Assembly (NCBI RefSeq): GCF_002807035.1
Contig: NZ_NIUC01000002.1
Location: 1,145,267-1,209,266, forward strand
Length of the DNA: 64,000 nt
Origin: Algoriphagus formosus
GTDB lineage: Bacteria; Bacteroidota; Bacteroidia; Cytophagales; Cyclobacteriaceae
Reading direction: 5' to 3'
Shown here: positions 17,918-25,854 of the stretch, in pieces
Numbering within the stretch: position 1 is the first letter of the stretch
How the letters are laid out: each line of letters opens with the position of its first letter
Position numbers and translations under genes: made by a program
Notes under the pieces: model-generated
The model's input: only the letters and a program-made list of their open reading frames with translations
What the model was told of the DNA's origin: nothing
The model's database searches: none

Positions 17918-20323
17918 TTAATTTCTAAGTGGTTTTCCCTTAAATAGAATACTGTGTATCCTTTCCAGCGTCTTCGGTTCGGCTGTTAGACTCAAGAATG
18001 CCTCACGCTCCAAATCCAATAAGTATTGCTCAGAAACTTCCGTTGGAGAGGACAAATCTCCACCAGACATGACCCAAGCTAGCTTTCTGGCGATTTTTGC
18101 ATCGTGCTCAGAAATATATTTTCCGTAAATCATTCCTGTGATTCCCGCTTCAAATAGCGCTAGGGAAGTTTTTCCCAAGACCTTGATGTTCGTCTGCTCG
18201 AGCGGTTGGGTATATCCTGCCCCAGAAAGCGCCAAAACCTTCTCTTTTGCTTCAGCTAACTGTCGCTTTCGATTTAAGGTGATTCCATCTTGAGGACGCA
18301 AATATCCTAGGCCTCTTGCCTCTTCGGCAGAAGTCGAAACTTTAGCCATCGCGATATTCATGAAATATTCCTGTAGCTGATTAAGCTCTACATCTCCAGC
18401 TACCACACCATTGGCAAATCGACGGGTCATTTCCTTGGTACCGCCGCCGGCTGGGATAAGTCCAACACCAACTTCCACAAGACCCATATACAACTCTGCA
18501 TGTGCTTGAATATGATCTGCGTGTAAGGATAGTTCACAACCGCCTCCCAGTGCCATATTATGCGGAGCTACGACTACCGGAACTGATGAATATCTTGCTC
18601 GCATCATCGTTTTCTGGAACTGTGCGATCATCAAGTTAATCTCATCGTAATCTTGATCTCCGGCGAACATAAATAGCATAGCCAAATTTGCTCCTGCTGA
18701 GAAGTTTGCTCCTTCATTTCCTATGACTAGGCCTTTATAGGACTTTTCTGCCATAGAGATAGCAGTATTGATGCCTTCTATGACTTCTGCGCCCATGGAG
18801 TTCATCTTGGTATGGAATTCCAAACCAATGACATCATCTCCCATATCGTAAATAGAAGCTCCTGCATTGCCCCAGACTTTCTTGTCTGCTGCTTTGAGTG
18901 TATCTAGAATGATGAAATCATCCATTCCCGGTATTTCTACATAGGACTTAGATGGGATATCGTAGTATTTCTTTTTACCTCCCTCTACTTTGTAGAATGA
19001 CTCATGACCTGCTTCGAGCATTTCATGAACCCAAGCTGCAGCTTTTTCACCTGCCGCTTCCATTTTTTCTACTGTCTCTTTTACTCCTAAAATATCCCAG
19101 GTCTCAAATGGTCCCAGCTCCCAACCGAAACCTGCGCAAACGGCCTGATCGATGCGATACAATTCATCGGCGATTTCCGGAATACGGTGTGATACATATT
19201 TGAATAGGTCATAAAAAGAAACCCGATAGAATTCTCCGGCCTTGTCATCAAAGTTGACCAAGAACTTGATTCGCTTCTTGAGATCATCTATCTCTTTGGA
19301 TGCTTCAAGTGCTTTGAATTTTGGCTTTTCTACATCTTTGTATTCAAAAGTGTTGAAATCAAGTTCTTTGAGCTCTTTTCTACCGTCTTTGTGACGGATC
19401 ATTTTGAAATAGCCTTGACCGGTTTTATCACCAAACCATTTGTTTTCATAAAGAACCTCAACAATTTTTGGCAGTTTGAATTTCTCACGAGATTCATCAT
19501 GAGGTAAAGCCTTATAAAGATTGTTGGCAACATTGACTGTGGTATCCAGACCAACCACATCCATGGTTCGGAAAGTGGCAGATTTTGCTCTTCCTATGAC
19601 GGTGCCGGTCAGTTTATCAACTTCAGATACCCCCAATCCCATTTTTTCGATAGCATGCATGCCTGAAATGATTGCGTATACACCGACACGATTGGCAATA
19701 AATGCTGGAGTATCCTTACAAAGGACCGTTTCTTTACCCAAGAAGCGATCTCCATAATCCATCAGAAAATCAATGATCTCGGGTTTTGTCTTAGGACCAG
19801 GAATGATCTCAAGAAGCTTCAGGTATCGAGGTGGGTTAAAAAAGTGTGTACCTGCAAAGTTTACTTGGAAATCTTCTGATCTTCCTTCACACATCATATG
19901 CATAGGAATCCCTGAAGTATTGGACGTAATCAAGGTACCTGGCTTTCGATACTTTTCGACCTTTTCAAACAATTGCTGCTTGATATCCAATCGCTCTACC
20001 ACTACTTCGATTATCCAATCTACATCTTTGATTTTAGGAAGATCATCATCAAAGTTTCCTGTAGAAATCCTGCTTACCAAGCTCTTTTCATAAATAGGCG
20101 AAGGCTTGGATTTCATAGTACTTTGAAGAGCTGTATTCACAATTCGGTTACGAACTGCCGGATGCTCTTTCGTTAGCCCTTTTTTCTGTTCCTCTTCTGT
20201 GAGTTCAAATGGTACGATATCCAACAAAAGCACTTCAACGCCAATATTGGCGAAATGGCATGCTATCCTGGAACCCATCACTCCGGAACCTAAAACGGCA
20301 ACTTTTTTAATGGTTTTGTTCAT
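17918..20323 (-). CDS. 3-hydroxyacyl-CoA dehydrogenase / enoyl-CoA hydratase fusion (FadB/FadN-like)
   Basis: This 801-residue two-domain protein starts with an NAD-binding Rossmann motif (VAVLGSGVMGSRIACHFA, about residues 8-25). The hydroxyacyl-CoA dehydrogenase body and C-terminal domains occupy residues to about 470. An enoyl-CoA hydratase/isomerase domain follows, with ANFSAGANLAML and HNMALGGGCELSLHAD. It performs the hydration and NAD-dependent oxidation steps of beta-oxidation. The dehydrogenase-first order resembles Bacillus FadN rather than E. coli FadB. It follows marR by 27 bases and should be co-transcribed with it. Confidence 0.92.
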   Translation of the reverse strand: MNKTIKKVAVLGSGVMGSRIACHFANIGVEVLLLDIVPFELTEEEQKKGLTKEHPAVRNRIVNTALQSTMKSKPSPIYEKSLVSRISTGNFDDDLPKIKDVDWIIEVVVERLDIKQQLFEKVEKYRKPGTLITSNTSGIPMHMMCEGRSEDFQVNFAGTHFFNPPRYLKLLEIIPGPKTKPEIIDFLMDYGDRFLGKETVLCKDTPAFIANRVGVYAIISGMHAIEKMGLGVSEVDKLTGTVIGRAKSATFRTMDVVGLDTTVNVANNLYKALPHDESREKFKLPKIVEVLYENKWFGDKTGQGYFKMIRHKDGRKELKELDFNTFEYKDVEKPKFKALEASKEIDDLKKRIKFLVNFDDKAGEFYRVSFYDLFKYVSHRIPEIADELYRIDQAVCAGFGWELGPFETWDILGVKETVEKMEAAGEKAAAWVHEMLEAGHESFYKVEGGKKKYYDIPSKSYVEIPGMDDFIILDTLKAADKKVWGNAGASIYDMGDDVIGLEFHTKMNSMGAEVIEGINTAISMAEKSYKGLVIGNEGANFSAGANLAMLFMFAGDQDYDEINLMIAQFQKTMMRARYSSVPVVVAPHNMALGGGCELSLHADHIQAHAELYMGLVEVGVGLIPAGGGTKEMTRRFANGVVAGDVELNQLQEYFMNIAMAKVSTSAEEARGLGYLRPQDGITLNRKRQLAEAKEKVLALSGAGYTQPLEQTNIKVLGKTSLALFEAGITGMIYGKYISEHDAKIARKLAWVMSGGDLSSPTEVSEQYLLDLEREAFLSLTAEPKTLERIHSILFKGKPLRN

Positions 20324-20350
20324 TTTTTTGGGTTTTTGGTAGTCTGAGGT

Positions 20351-20812
20351 TTATAATTCAAATATGGGTTTGTTGACAGCCGATCCACTGAATTGATCAA
20401 TGACAAGTTGGAGCTTTTCAAAAACCTGAAAGAAGTTTTGCAAATCTTCCTCGGGAATTACCTCCCGCACTTGTTCATTAAATTCTTTGATCGTCTGTAC
20501 CGAAATTTCCTTTTTTCTTCTTCCTTCTTCAGTAAGAAAAATCCGAACGGAACGCTTATCAGAAGGGTCCTGCTTCTTAAAAATCAATCCCTTCTCTTCC
20601 ATGGTTTTAAGCATTCGGGTGAGACTTCTGGTCTCCAATCCTATCATGGGAGCTATCTTGGTAGCAGGAGTTCCTTCCTTGGAATTAATATTGATCAGCA
20701 CAAATCCTATAGCCGTGGTGAATCCCTCGGCAGCTGCCTGCTGATTGTACATCCTTGATATTGCGTGCCAAGCACTCTTGATGTGATAGTCTACTGTTTC
20801 TTCTCGCTTCAT
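20351..20812 (-). CDS. MarR family transcriptional regulator of the fad cluster
   Basis: The 153-residue protein has the MarR winged-helix plan: an N-terminal dimerisation helix, a recognition helix in GLETRSLTRMLKTMEEKGL, and a wing in KKQDPSDKRSVRIFLTEEGR (the DxRSxR wing motif). It is the first gene of the beta-oxidation cluster. Two ATGCATGCAT palindromes lie 50-90 bases upstream, so autoregulation and repression of the fad genes, relieved by an acyl-CoA-type ligand, is a fair inference. The ligand is not visible from sequence. Confidence 0.88.
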   Translation of the reverse strand: MKREETVDYHIKSAWHAISRMYNQQAAAEGFTTAIGFVLININSKEGTPATKIAPMIGLETRSLTRMLKTMEEKGLIFKKQDPSDKRSVRIFLTEEGRRKKEISVQTIKEFNEQVREVIPEEDLQNFFQVFEKLQLVIDQFSGSAVNKPIFEL

Positions 20813-20860
20813 TTACAAGTTTTCGCCTGAATTTAGAGAAGCTCAATTTAGAAATATTTT

Positions 20861-20904
20861 GTATGCATGCATACTATTTTGATAAAAAAGTTATGCATGC
20901 ATCA
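20861..20904 (-). promoter_or_regulatory. Two candidate MarR operator palindromes
   Basis: A perfect 14-bp palindrome GTATGCATGCATAC (20861-20874) and a second site TTATGCATGCATCA (20891-20904) share the core ATGCATGCAT. Their centres are 30 bases apart, close to three helical turns. They lie in the upstream region of the minus-strand marR gene. Palindromes of this size are typical MarR-family operators. Confidence 0.6.
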
Positions 20905-20994
20905 CAAATTTTTAATTGATAAATGGGTTATTAATAAAATATTATTAATTAAAAATTCATTATTAAAGTATTAAACAAAATATTCTATAAAAAA

Positions 20995-21030
20995 GGCTTC
21001 AATTTCAGAATTTAATTCTGAGATGAAGCC
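20995..21030 (-). terminator. Intrinsic terminator of the acyl-CoA ligase gene
   Basis: Read on the minus strand, an imperfect hairpin with a GGCTTCA/TGAAGCC base and a TCAGAATT/AATTCTGA upper stem is followed directly by a T run. It lies 54 bases after the stop codon of the ligase gene, so that gene is separated from the marR-fad operon. Confidence 0.7.
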
Positions 21031-21084
21031 TAAGGTTAAATTTTGATGAAGAATCGAATTTTTGATTCAAATCAAATGCTTTTA

Positions 21085-22830
21085 CTAAGCATATATTTCT
21101 GCGATCTCCTTTTGGAATTTTTCATGGATGACTTTCCGCTTCAATTTCATGGTTGGCGTTAGTTCCCCACTATCCACGCCCCAAGGCTGTGAAAGCAGTT
21201 TGAATTTTTTGATTTGCTCCCATTTACCATAATATTTATTGAAACTATCGACCTCACGCTGATACTTTTCGATTATATCCTGTCGGGCAATCATTTCTTC
21301 ATCAGTCGTGTACGGGATTTCTTTATGCTTGCAGTATTCCCGGAGTCCATCATAACTAGGGACGATCAAAGCTGCAGGGAATTTTTGGCCATCACCGACT
21401 ACAATCAATTGCTCGATTAGAGTAGACTCTTTAAATTTATTTTCCATCGGTTGAGGAGCAATATATTTTCCACCTGATGTTTTGAACATCTCCTTCTTGC
21501 GATCGGTAATCCGTAGGAAATCTCCGTCAAGTTCACCGATGTCTCCGGTATGAAACCAACCGTCTTTTAACACATCTGCGGTCATTTCAGGCTCGCGGTA
21601 GTAACCTTGCATGACATTCGGTCCCTTCACCAAGATTTCTCCATCCTGAGCGATTTTTACTTCCACATCTTTCACAATTTTCCCAACCCAACCTATTCGT
21701 ACCTTTTCAGCTTCTGTCAGAGTGGCCGTAACGACCGGTGAAGTCTCTGTCAAACCATATCCTTCACAAACTTTTATTCCCGCAGCCCAGAATACTCGAG
21801 CTAATCTGGGTTGGAGAGCAGATGCTCCGGAATTGATTTGCATAATATTCCCACCAAGCGCTTCTCTCCATTTCGAGAATATCAGCTTATTGGCGATTTT
21901 TAATTGGGTATTATACCAGCCACCCATGTCTTTTGCCGGATCATATTTAAGCCCAAGATTAAGTGCCCAGAAAAACAGCTGCTTTTTTATTCCTGTCAGC
22001 TCATAGCCCTTGGCCACGATTTTATCATAGACTTTTTCCAATAATCTTGGAACTGTATTGAATAAATGTGGCTGTACCTCTTTTAGGTTATCACCAATTT
22101 TTTCGAGATTCTCAGCATAATAAATTGAGAATCCCATATACATAAAACAAAAAGAAGCTGTTCTCTCAAAAATATGACAGAGAGGTAGAAAACTGAGAAC
22201 TTTTCCCTCTCCTGGAACGGGACTCATGATGTTTGAGACCGAAAGCAGATTTGAAAGTACATTGTGATGGGTAAGCATGACTCCTTTTGGTCTGCCTGTT
22301 GTACCTGAGGTATAGATAATGGTGAATAGATCCTCTGATTTTATTTTATCCTTTTCTGTCTCCAGTTGCGCCAAATCACCATCCTCACCCAGTTTCATCA
22401 CTTCCTCCCAGTGAGAAGCTCCATCTAGTTTGTCGAAGGTAAAAATCTCTTGCCCTTTTGCTGCTTCTTTGGCCTTTTCGAAAATGGTCTGGTCCCCAGC
22501 AAAAATCATTTTCACTGATGCATGCCCGAAAATATAAGCGTAATCTTCGCTAGAAATAGTCGGATACATGGGGACTGAGATTGCACCAATTTGCTGTAGC
22601 GCCAAATCAATAAAATTCCACTCGGGTCTATTATCTGAAATGATGGCAACCTTATCCTCAGACTTGATTCCCTTGGCAAGAAATCCCAAACTCAGGCTAT
22701 CTACTATGGATTTTAAATCTCTGGAGGAATAAGTAATCCATTGACCATCCTGTTTTCGGGAAAGAGCTACCTCTTTATTGTATTTGGAAATCTGATAAGG
22801 AATGAGATCGAATAAGCGTTTTAGGTCCAT
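21085..22830 (-). CDS. Long-chain acyl-CoA synthetase (FadD/FAA-like)
   Basis: The 581-residue protein carries the adenylate-forming signature IIYTSGTTGRPKGVML near residue 173, the YGLTETSPVV motif, and GDIGELDGDFLRITDRKKE near the C-terminal hinge. It activates fatty acids with ATP to acyl-CoA, feeding the beta-oxidation enzymes encoded next to it. It has its own terminator. Its start codon borders the candidate replication origin. The family resembles the eukaryote-like FAA1/YngI group common in Bacteroidota. Confidence 0.92.
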   Translation of the reverse strand: MDLKRLFDLIPYQISKYNKEVALSRKQDGQWITYSSRDLKSIVDSLSLGFLAKGIKSEDKVAIISDNRPEWNFIDLALQQIGAISVPMYPTISSEDYAYIFGHASVKMIFAGDQTIFEKAKEAAKGQEIFTFDKLDGASHWEEVMKLGEDGDLAQLETEKDKIKSEDLFTIIYTSGTTGRPKGVMLTHHNVLSNLLSVSNIMSPVPGEGKVLSFLPLCHIFERTASFCFMYMGFSIYYAENLEKIGDNLKEVQPHLFNTVPRLLEKVYDKIVAKGYELTGIKKQLFFWALNLGLKYDPAKDMGGWYNTQLKIANKLIFSKWREALGGNIMQINSGASALQPRLARVFWAAGIKVCEGYGLTETSPVVTATLTEAEKVRIGWVGKIVKDVEVKIAQDGEILVKGPNVMQGYYREPEMTADVLKDGWFHTGDIGELDGDFLRITDRKKEMFKTSGGKYIAPQPMENKFKESTLIEQLIVVGDGQKFPAALIVPSYDGLREYCKHKEIPYTTDEEMIARQDIIEKYQREVDSFNKYYGKWEQIKKFKLLSQPWGVDSGELTPTMKLKRKVIHEKFQKEIAEIYA

Positions 22831-22859
22831 TGGGTTATTGTTTTGTCTGAACCAATATA

Positions 22860-23295
22860 GGCAAAAAAATATTCCATCAGAAGAGGTTTATCCACCGCTT
22901 CTTATACTAATTGTAAAAAAGAAAAAGATTTAAAAAATTTCTTATTAAGGTTATTAAGGGTGTTAATAAGTGGATAATTACTGATTACTGATTTTTCCAC
23001 TTGTTTTCCTATTTCTTCTGTATTTATAAATAGCTTTTCCCCATTTTGTTAACATATAAATATCTAAAAATCAGTTATTTGTTATTTATTGTTTTTACTT
23101 GTTGATACTTGGATGTTGAAAGCATGTTATTAATCCTGCTGTTGATAAGATGATTTCTTAAAGTGGAAAGATGATCAGTTTTGCACCGATTTTGGGATCC
23201 AATCTTTTTTCATGAATGCTTGTATGGATAAGTAGTTTTTTTCCAGTTAATGGAAGCTTGTTTTCCACTTCCATTTTGCCACTTATCCACAGCAT
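22860..23295. other. Candidate chromosomal replication origin (oriC)
   Basis: The 474-base gap 22831-23304 contains no gene. It holds one perfect DnaA box TTATCCACA (23283-23291) and four one-mismatch boxes: TTATCCACC at 22888-22896, TTATCCACT (minus strand) at 22969-22977, TTATCAACA (minus) at 23140-23148 and TTATCCATA (minus) at 23223-23231. Weaker TTTTCCACT sites lie at 22993 and 23261 and GTATCAACA (minus) at 23100. An AT-rich stretch at about 22917-22970, with TTATTAAGG repeats, could be the unwinding element. Two parS sites and mnmG lie 2.5-4.5 kb to the right, and the G/C imbalance of minus-strand genes changes across the gap. dnaA itself is not in the window, which is common in Bacteroidota. 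Confidence 0.72.
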
Positions 23296-23304
23296 TATCT
23301 CGCT

Positions 23305-24963
23305 CTAGTATCCGGTTGGTTTGCTAGCTTTTATAATTATTCCCTCATTAGTCCATCCGCTTTTGAGAATCACTTCTCCTATTTTTCCTGTATCATCCTT
23401 GAAATAGAAGACTCTTTCGGCTAATCTATTTTCATAAAAATTAGCAGGATCCCATCGTTTATTTCCATTGCTATCCTCGATTACTCTTAATTGATAGTTT
23501 CCTGGTTGTAGATTTTGAAGAGTGAATTCATTTCCGTCTTCAATTATTTTCTCACGTACTTTTTCTCCCTTGGAATCTAGCAATTGGAGTATAAATGGGC
23601 CATTACTCCCTTCAATATTACCTGACAATACATCCGCTAAAGTCTCAGGTTTGATCTGCCTGTAATTAGCTCTTAATGCCTCTCCATTGTAGGTGCCTGT
23701 GATATCTAGAAAGGTGGAGTCCATTGCAGTGAGGGTGAATATCTGAATAGGTAAGCTATCCAATACTGGTATGTTAATGGCTAACTCGGTTCTTTTTAAA
23801 CTATCTGTGAAGAAGAACATCTGTCTTTCTATCTGTATTTGATTCGTGGAATCGATTGGTATAAATAAAGAGTCAGTCTTAATCTCTTTGATAGGTTTGT
23901 TGAATTTTAGGATGGCCTTTAGTGTATCTGTGAAATTTAATCCTGAATTGGCTGATACTGTTAAGTCATCTGGTCTTCTCTCATTCTTGGGAAATTTGGC
24001 CCAAATAGCTGTATCAATTTTATTTCCTACAGAGTCTTTTAATAAGAGATTAACCTGAATACTGTCTGCTATTTCTTCTGTTGAGAAAAGTTTTAAGGTG
24101 CTTTCTTCCTTCGAATAGAATATGGATTCCCCTAGTCCTTCTACTCCAATGTTATCCTCTACCGTCGATTTATTGAGAATTATATCATAGCTGCCATTGG
24201 TGAAGCTTGATCTTGAAAATCTTAATTCACTTAAGTCAGCTTGTGACAAATTAAATTGAAGACCTTCAAGATTTGATTCTACTGTTATTGTGTCCTGTAA
24301 AAAATCATATGCCTCTGATTTAGATTCTGCCTTAGTGGAGTTGTTTGCGTCATGCCAAGCGTAAGCTCTGTACCTATTAGCTCTAATATTTTCAATGACA
24401 AAATTCCCTAGACTATCCGCTCTTGTCAAGTAGTATGGAGCGGCCGTAAATAAATCTGTTGTATCATTTTCTAAATATAGACCGATGATTACATCCCGGT
24501 AATCAAACTGTCTCTTTGGCCAATAATGGTTTACAGAACCGGAAACAGTTAGGCTGTCAATAAATGGGCCTGTAGAAAACACAATCTTTAGATTTTCAGC
24601 GGGGTTACCTTCTGATAAATCTTGGATTGAATTTTGGAAATTGAATACGTAAGTAGTGCTATCTTCTAATTCTTGATTTAACTCGATTACTACTCGATCC
24701 TTGAGAGCTGTAGTTACGATTTCATCCTTTTGGAGTCTTGGAGTTATGATGATGTTTTTGGAAGGATTGTCCAGCTTGATATATTCATCAAATTGCAGTA
24801 CAATTTCCTCTGGTTTTGTGTTTAGTTCTTGGGTTTCAGGATTAGACTGAAGTAGTTTGGGTGGTTCTTCATCTCTTGGTCCTCCTTGTGGAGAAGACTG
24901 TTTCGCACATCTGCTAAAACTGATGGCAGCTAAAAAAAGTATGATAATTCTTAATTTTTTCAC
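23305..24963 (-). CDS. Ig-like (Big_5) domain lipoprotein
   Basis: The 552-residue protein has a lipoprotein signal ending FSRC (Cys19). The Bacteroidota hallmark SSPQGGPRDEEPPKLLQSNP follows, then a Big_5-type Ig domain (about residues 40-130: EIVLQFDEYIKL, TTYVFNFQNSIQDLSEGN). A carboxypeptidase-regulatory-like segment follows (NFVIENIRANRYRAYAWHD), with a repeat of that theme near the C terminus (LQNLQPGNYQLRVIEDSNGN). It is probably an outer-membrane-anchored lipoprotein of unknown function. It overlaps the methyltransferase gene by 4 bases and ends at the candidate origin. Confidence 0.82.
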   Translation of the reverse strand: MKKLRIIILFLAAISFSRCAKQSSPQGGPRDEEPPKLLQSNPETQELNTKPEEIVLQFDEYIKLDNPSKNIIITPRLQKDEIVTTALKDRVVIELNQELEDSTTYVFNFQNSIQDLSEGNPAENLKIVFSTGPFIDSLTVSGSVNHYWPKRQFDYRDVIIGLYLENDTTDLFTAAPYYLTRADSLGNFVIENIRANRYRAYAWHDANNSTKAESKSEAYDFLQDTITVESNLEGLQFNLSQADLSELRFSRSSFTNGSYDIILNKSTVEDNIGVEGLGESIFYSKEESTLKLFSTEEIADSIQVNLLLKDSVGNKIDTAIWAKFPKNERRPDDLTVSANSGLNFTDTLKAILKFNKPIKEIKTDSLFIPIDSTNQIQIERQMFFFTDSLKRTELAINIPVLDSLPIQIFTLTAMDSTFLDITGTYNGEALRANYRQIKPETLADVLSGNIEGSNGPFILQLLDSKGEKVREKIIEDGNEFTLQNLQPGNYQLRVIEDSNGNKRWDPANFYENRLAERVFYFKDDTGKIGEVILKSGWTNEGIIIKASKPTGY

Positions 24964-25853
24964 TTCTTCTTAAGTATGTAGAGAATGCTAGAATAATTTC
25001 CTGATTCCTTTGCTTTCAAATTTGAATTCAGTCCTGAAATAAAAGACTTTGCTAAAGAGGTTAAGTTTTGATTCTCAGGATTTAAATATTTTTCAGATAA
25101 CAAGGAGACATAATAGCTGTCGAAAGTCATCGGATATCTCTCGACTATTTGGAGATTAAACTTGTTCGCCAAATTATCAAAGCTTTTGGTATCAAAATGA
25201 TAAAGGTGTCTTGGTACATCCCAACCTGCCCAATATTCTTTGTATTTCGATGCATCTGCAGACTGGTGATTAGGTAGCGCTATTAATATATAACCATCTG
25301 ATTTTAAGAGGGTTATAATATTTTTTACTGCTTTTCTTAATCCGTGAACATGTTCTAAGACATGAAATAATGTGATGATATCAAATTTTTCCGATGACGG
25401 TATATTTTCTAGCTTTTCGTCTATCTGAATCTTTAATTTCTCTTCAGCTAGCTTTCTAGCAGTTTTACTTGGTTCTATTCCTGATACCTTCCAATTTTTA
25501 CTCTGAAAAAACTTAAGGAGTTCCCCGGTACCACATCCTATGTCGAGTATACTTTTATCTGTACCAAGAGAGCTGATTAGCTTATATTTTTTCTTGATAT
25601 TTATTTGGCGTACTTGATTGTAAATTTTTGAGATTAAAGAGTTTGAATCATCTGAATGGGAATAGTACTCATCGAACTCGTAGTATTTAGCTATTGACTT
25701 TTTCCCTGGTCTTGGATTCGTAAATATAAGGTTGCATTCCTGGCAGTGACAGAGGATAAAATCTTCCTGACTTACCGCAAAATCTTTGATGGTTTGGTAA
25801 TTAAGAAAATGCCCACTTTTGCAGAGTGGGCATTTATTTTGTCTCTTTAGCAT
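24960..25853 (-). CDS. Class I SAM-dependent methyltransferase with N-terminal zinc-finger-like segment
   Basis: The 297-residue protein begins with two paired-cysteine motifs (CPLCKSGHF and CHCQECNLIF), a probable small zinc-binding element. A class I methyltransferase domain follows, with motif I ILDIGCGTGELL and a Methyltransf_23-type FHVLEHVH. The protein should methylate a small molecule or sugar-linked substrate; the acceptor is unknown. It lies directly after mnmG and overlaps the next gene by ATGA. It is noticeably AT-rich. Confidence 0.85.
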   Translation of the reverse strand: MLKRQNKCPLCKSGHFLNYQTIKDFAVSQEDFILCHCQECNLIFTNPRPGKKSIAKYYEFDEYYSHSDDSNSLISKIYNQVRQINIKKKYKLISSLGTDKSILDIGCGTGELLKFFQSKNWKVSGIEPSKTARKLAEEKLKIQIDEKLENIPSSEKFDIITLFHVLEHVHGLRKAVKNIITLLKSDGYILIALPNHQSADASKYKEYWAGWDVPRHLYHFDTKSFDNLANKFNLQIVERYPMTFDSYYVSLLSEKYLNPENQNLTSLAKSFISGLNSNLKAKESGNYSSILYILKKK

Positions 25854-25854
25854 T

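Noticed and set aside
20813-21084. The AT-rich gap upstream of marR as the replication origin
   Set aside because: It is AT-rich but contains no DnaA box-like sequence; its features are better explained as operators and a terminator.
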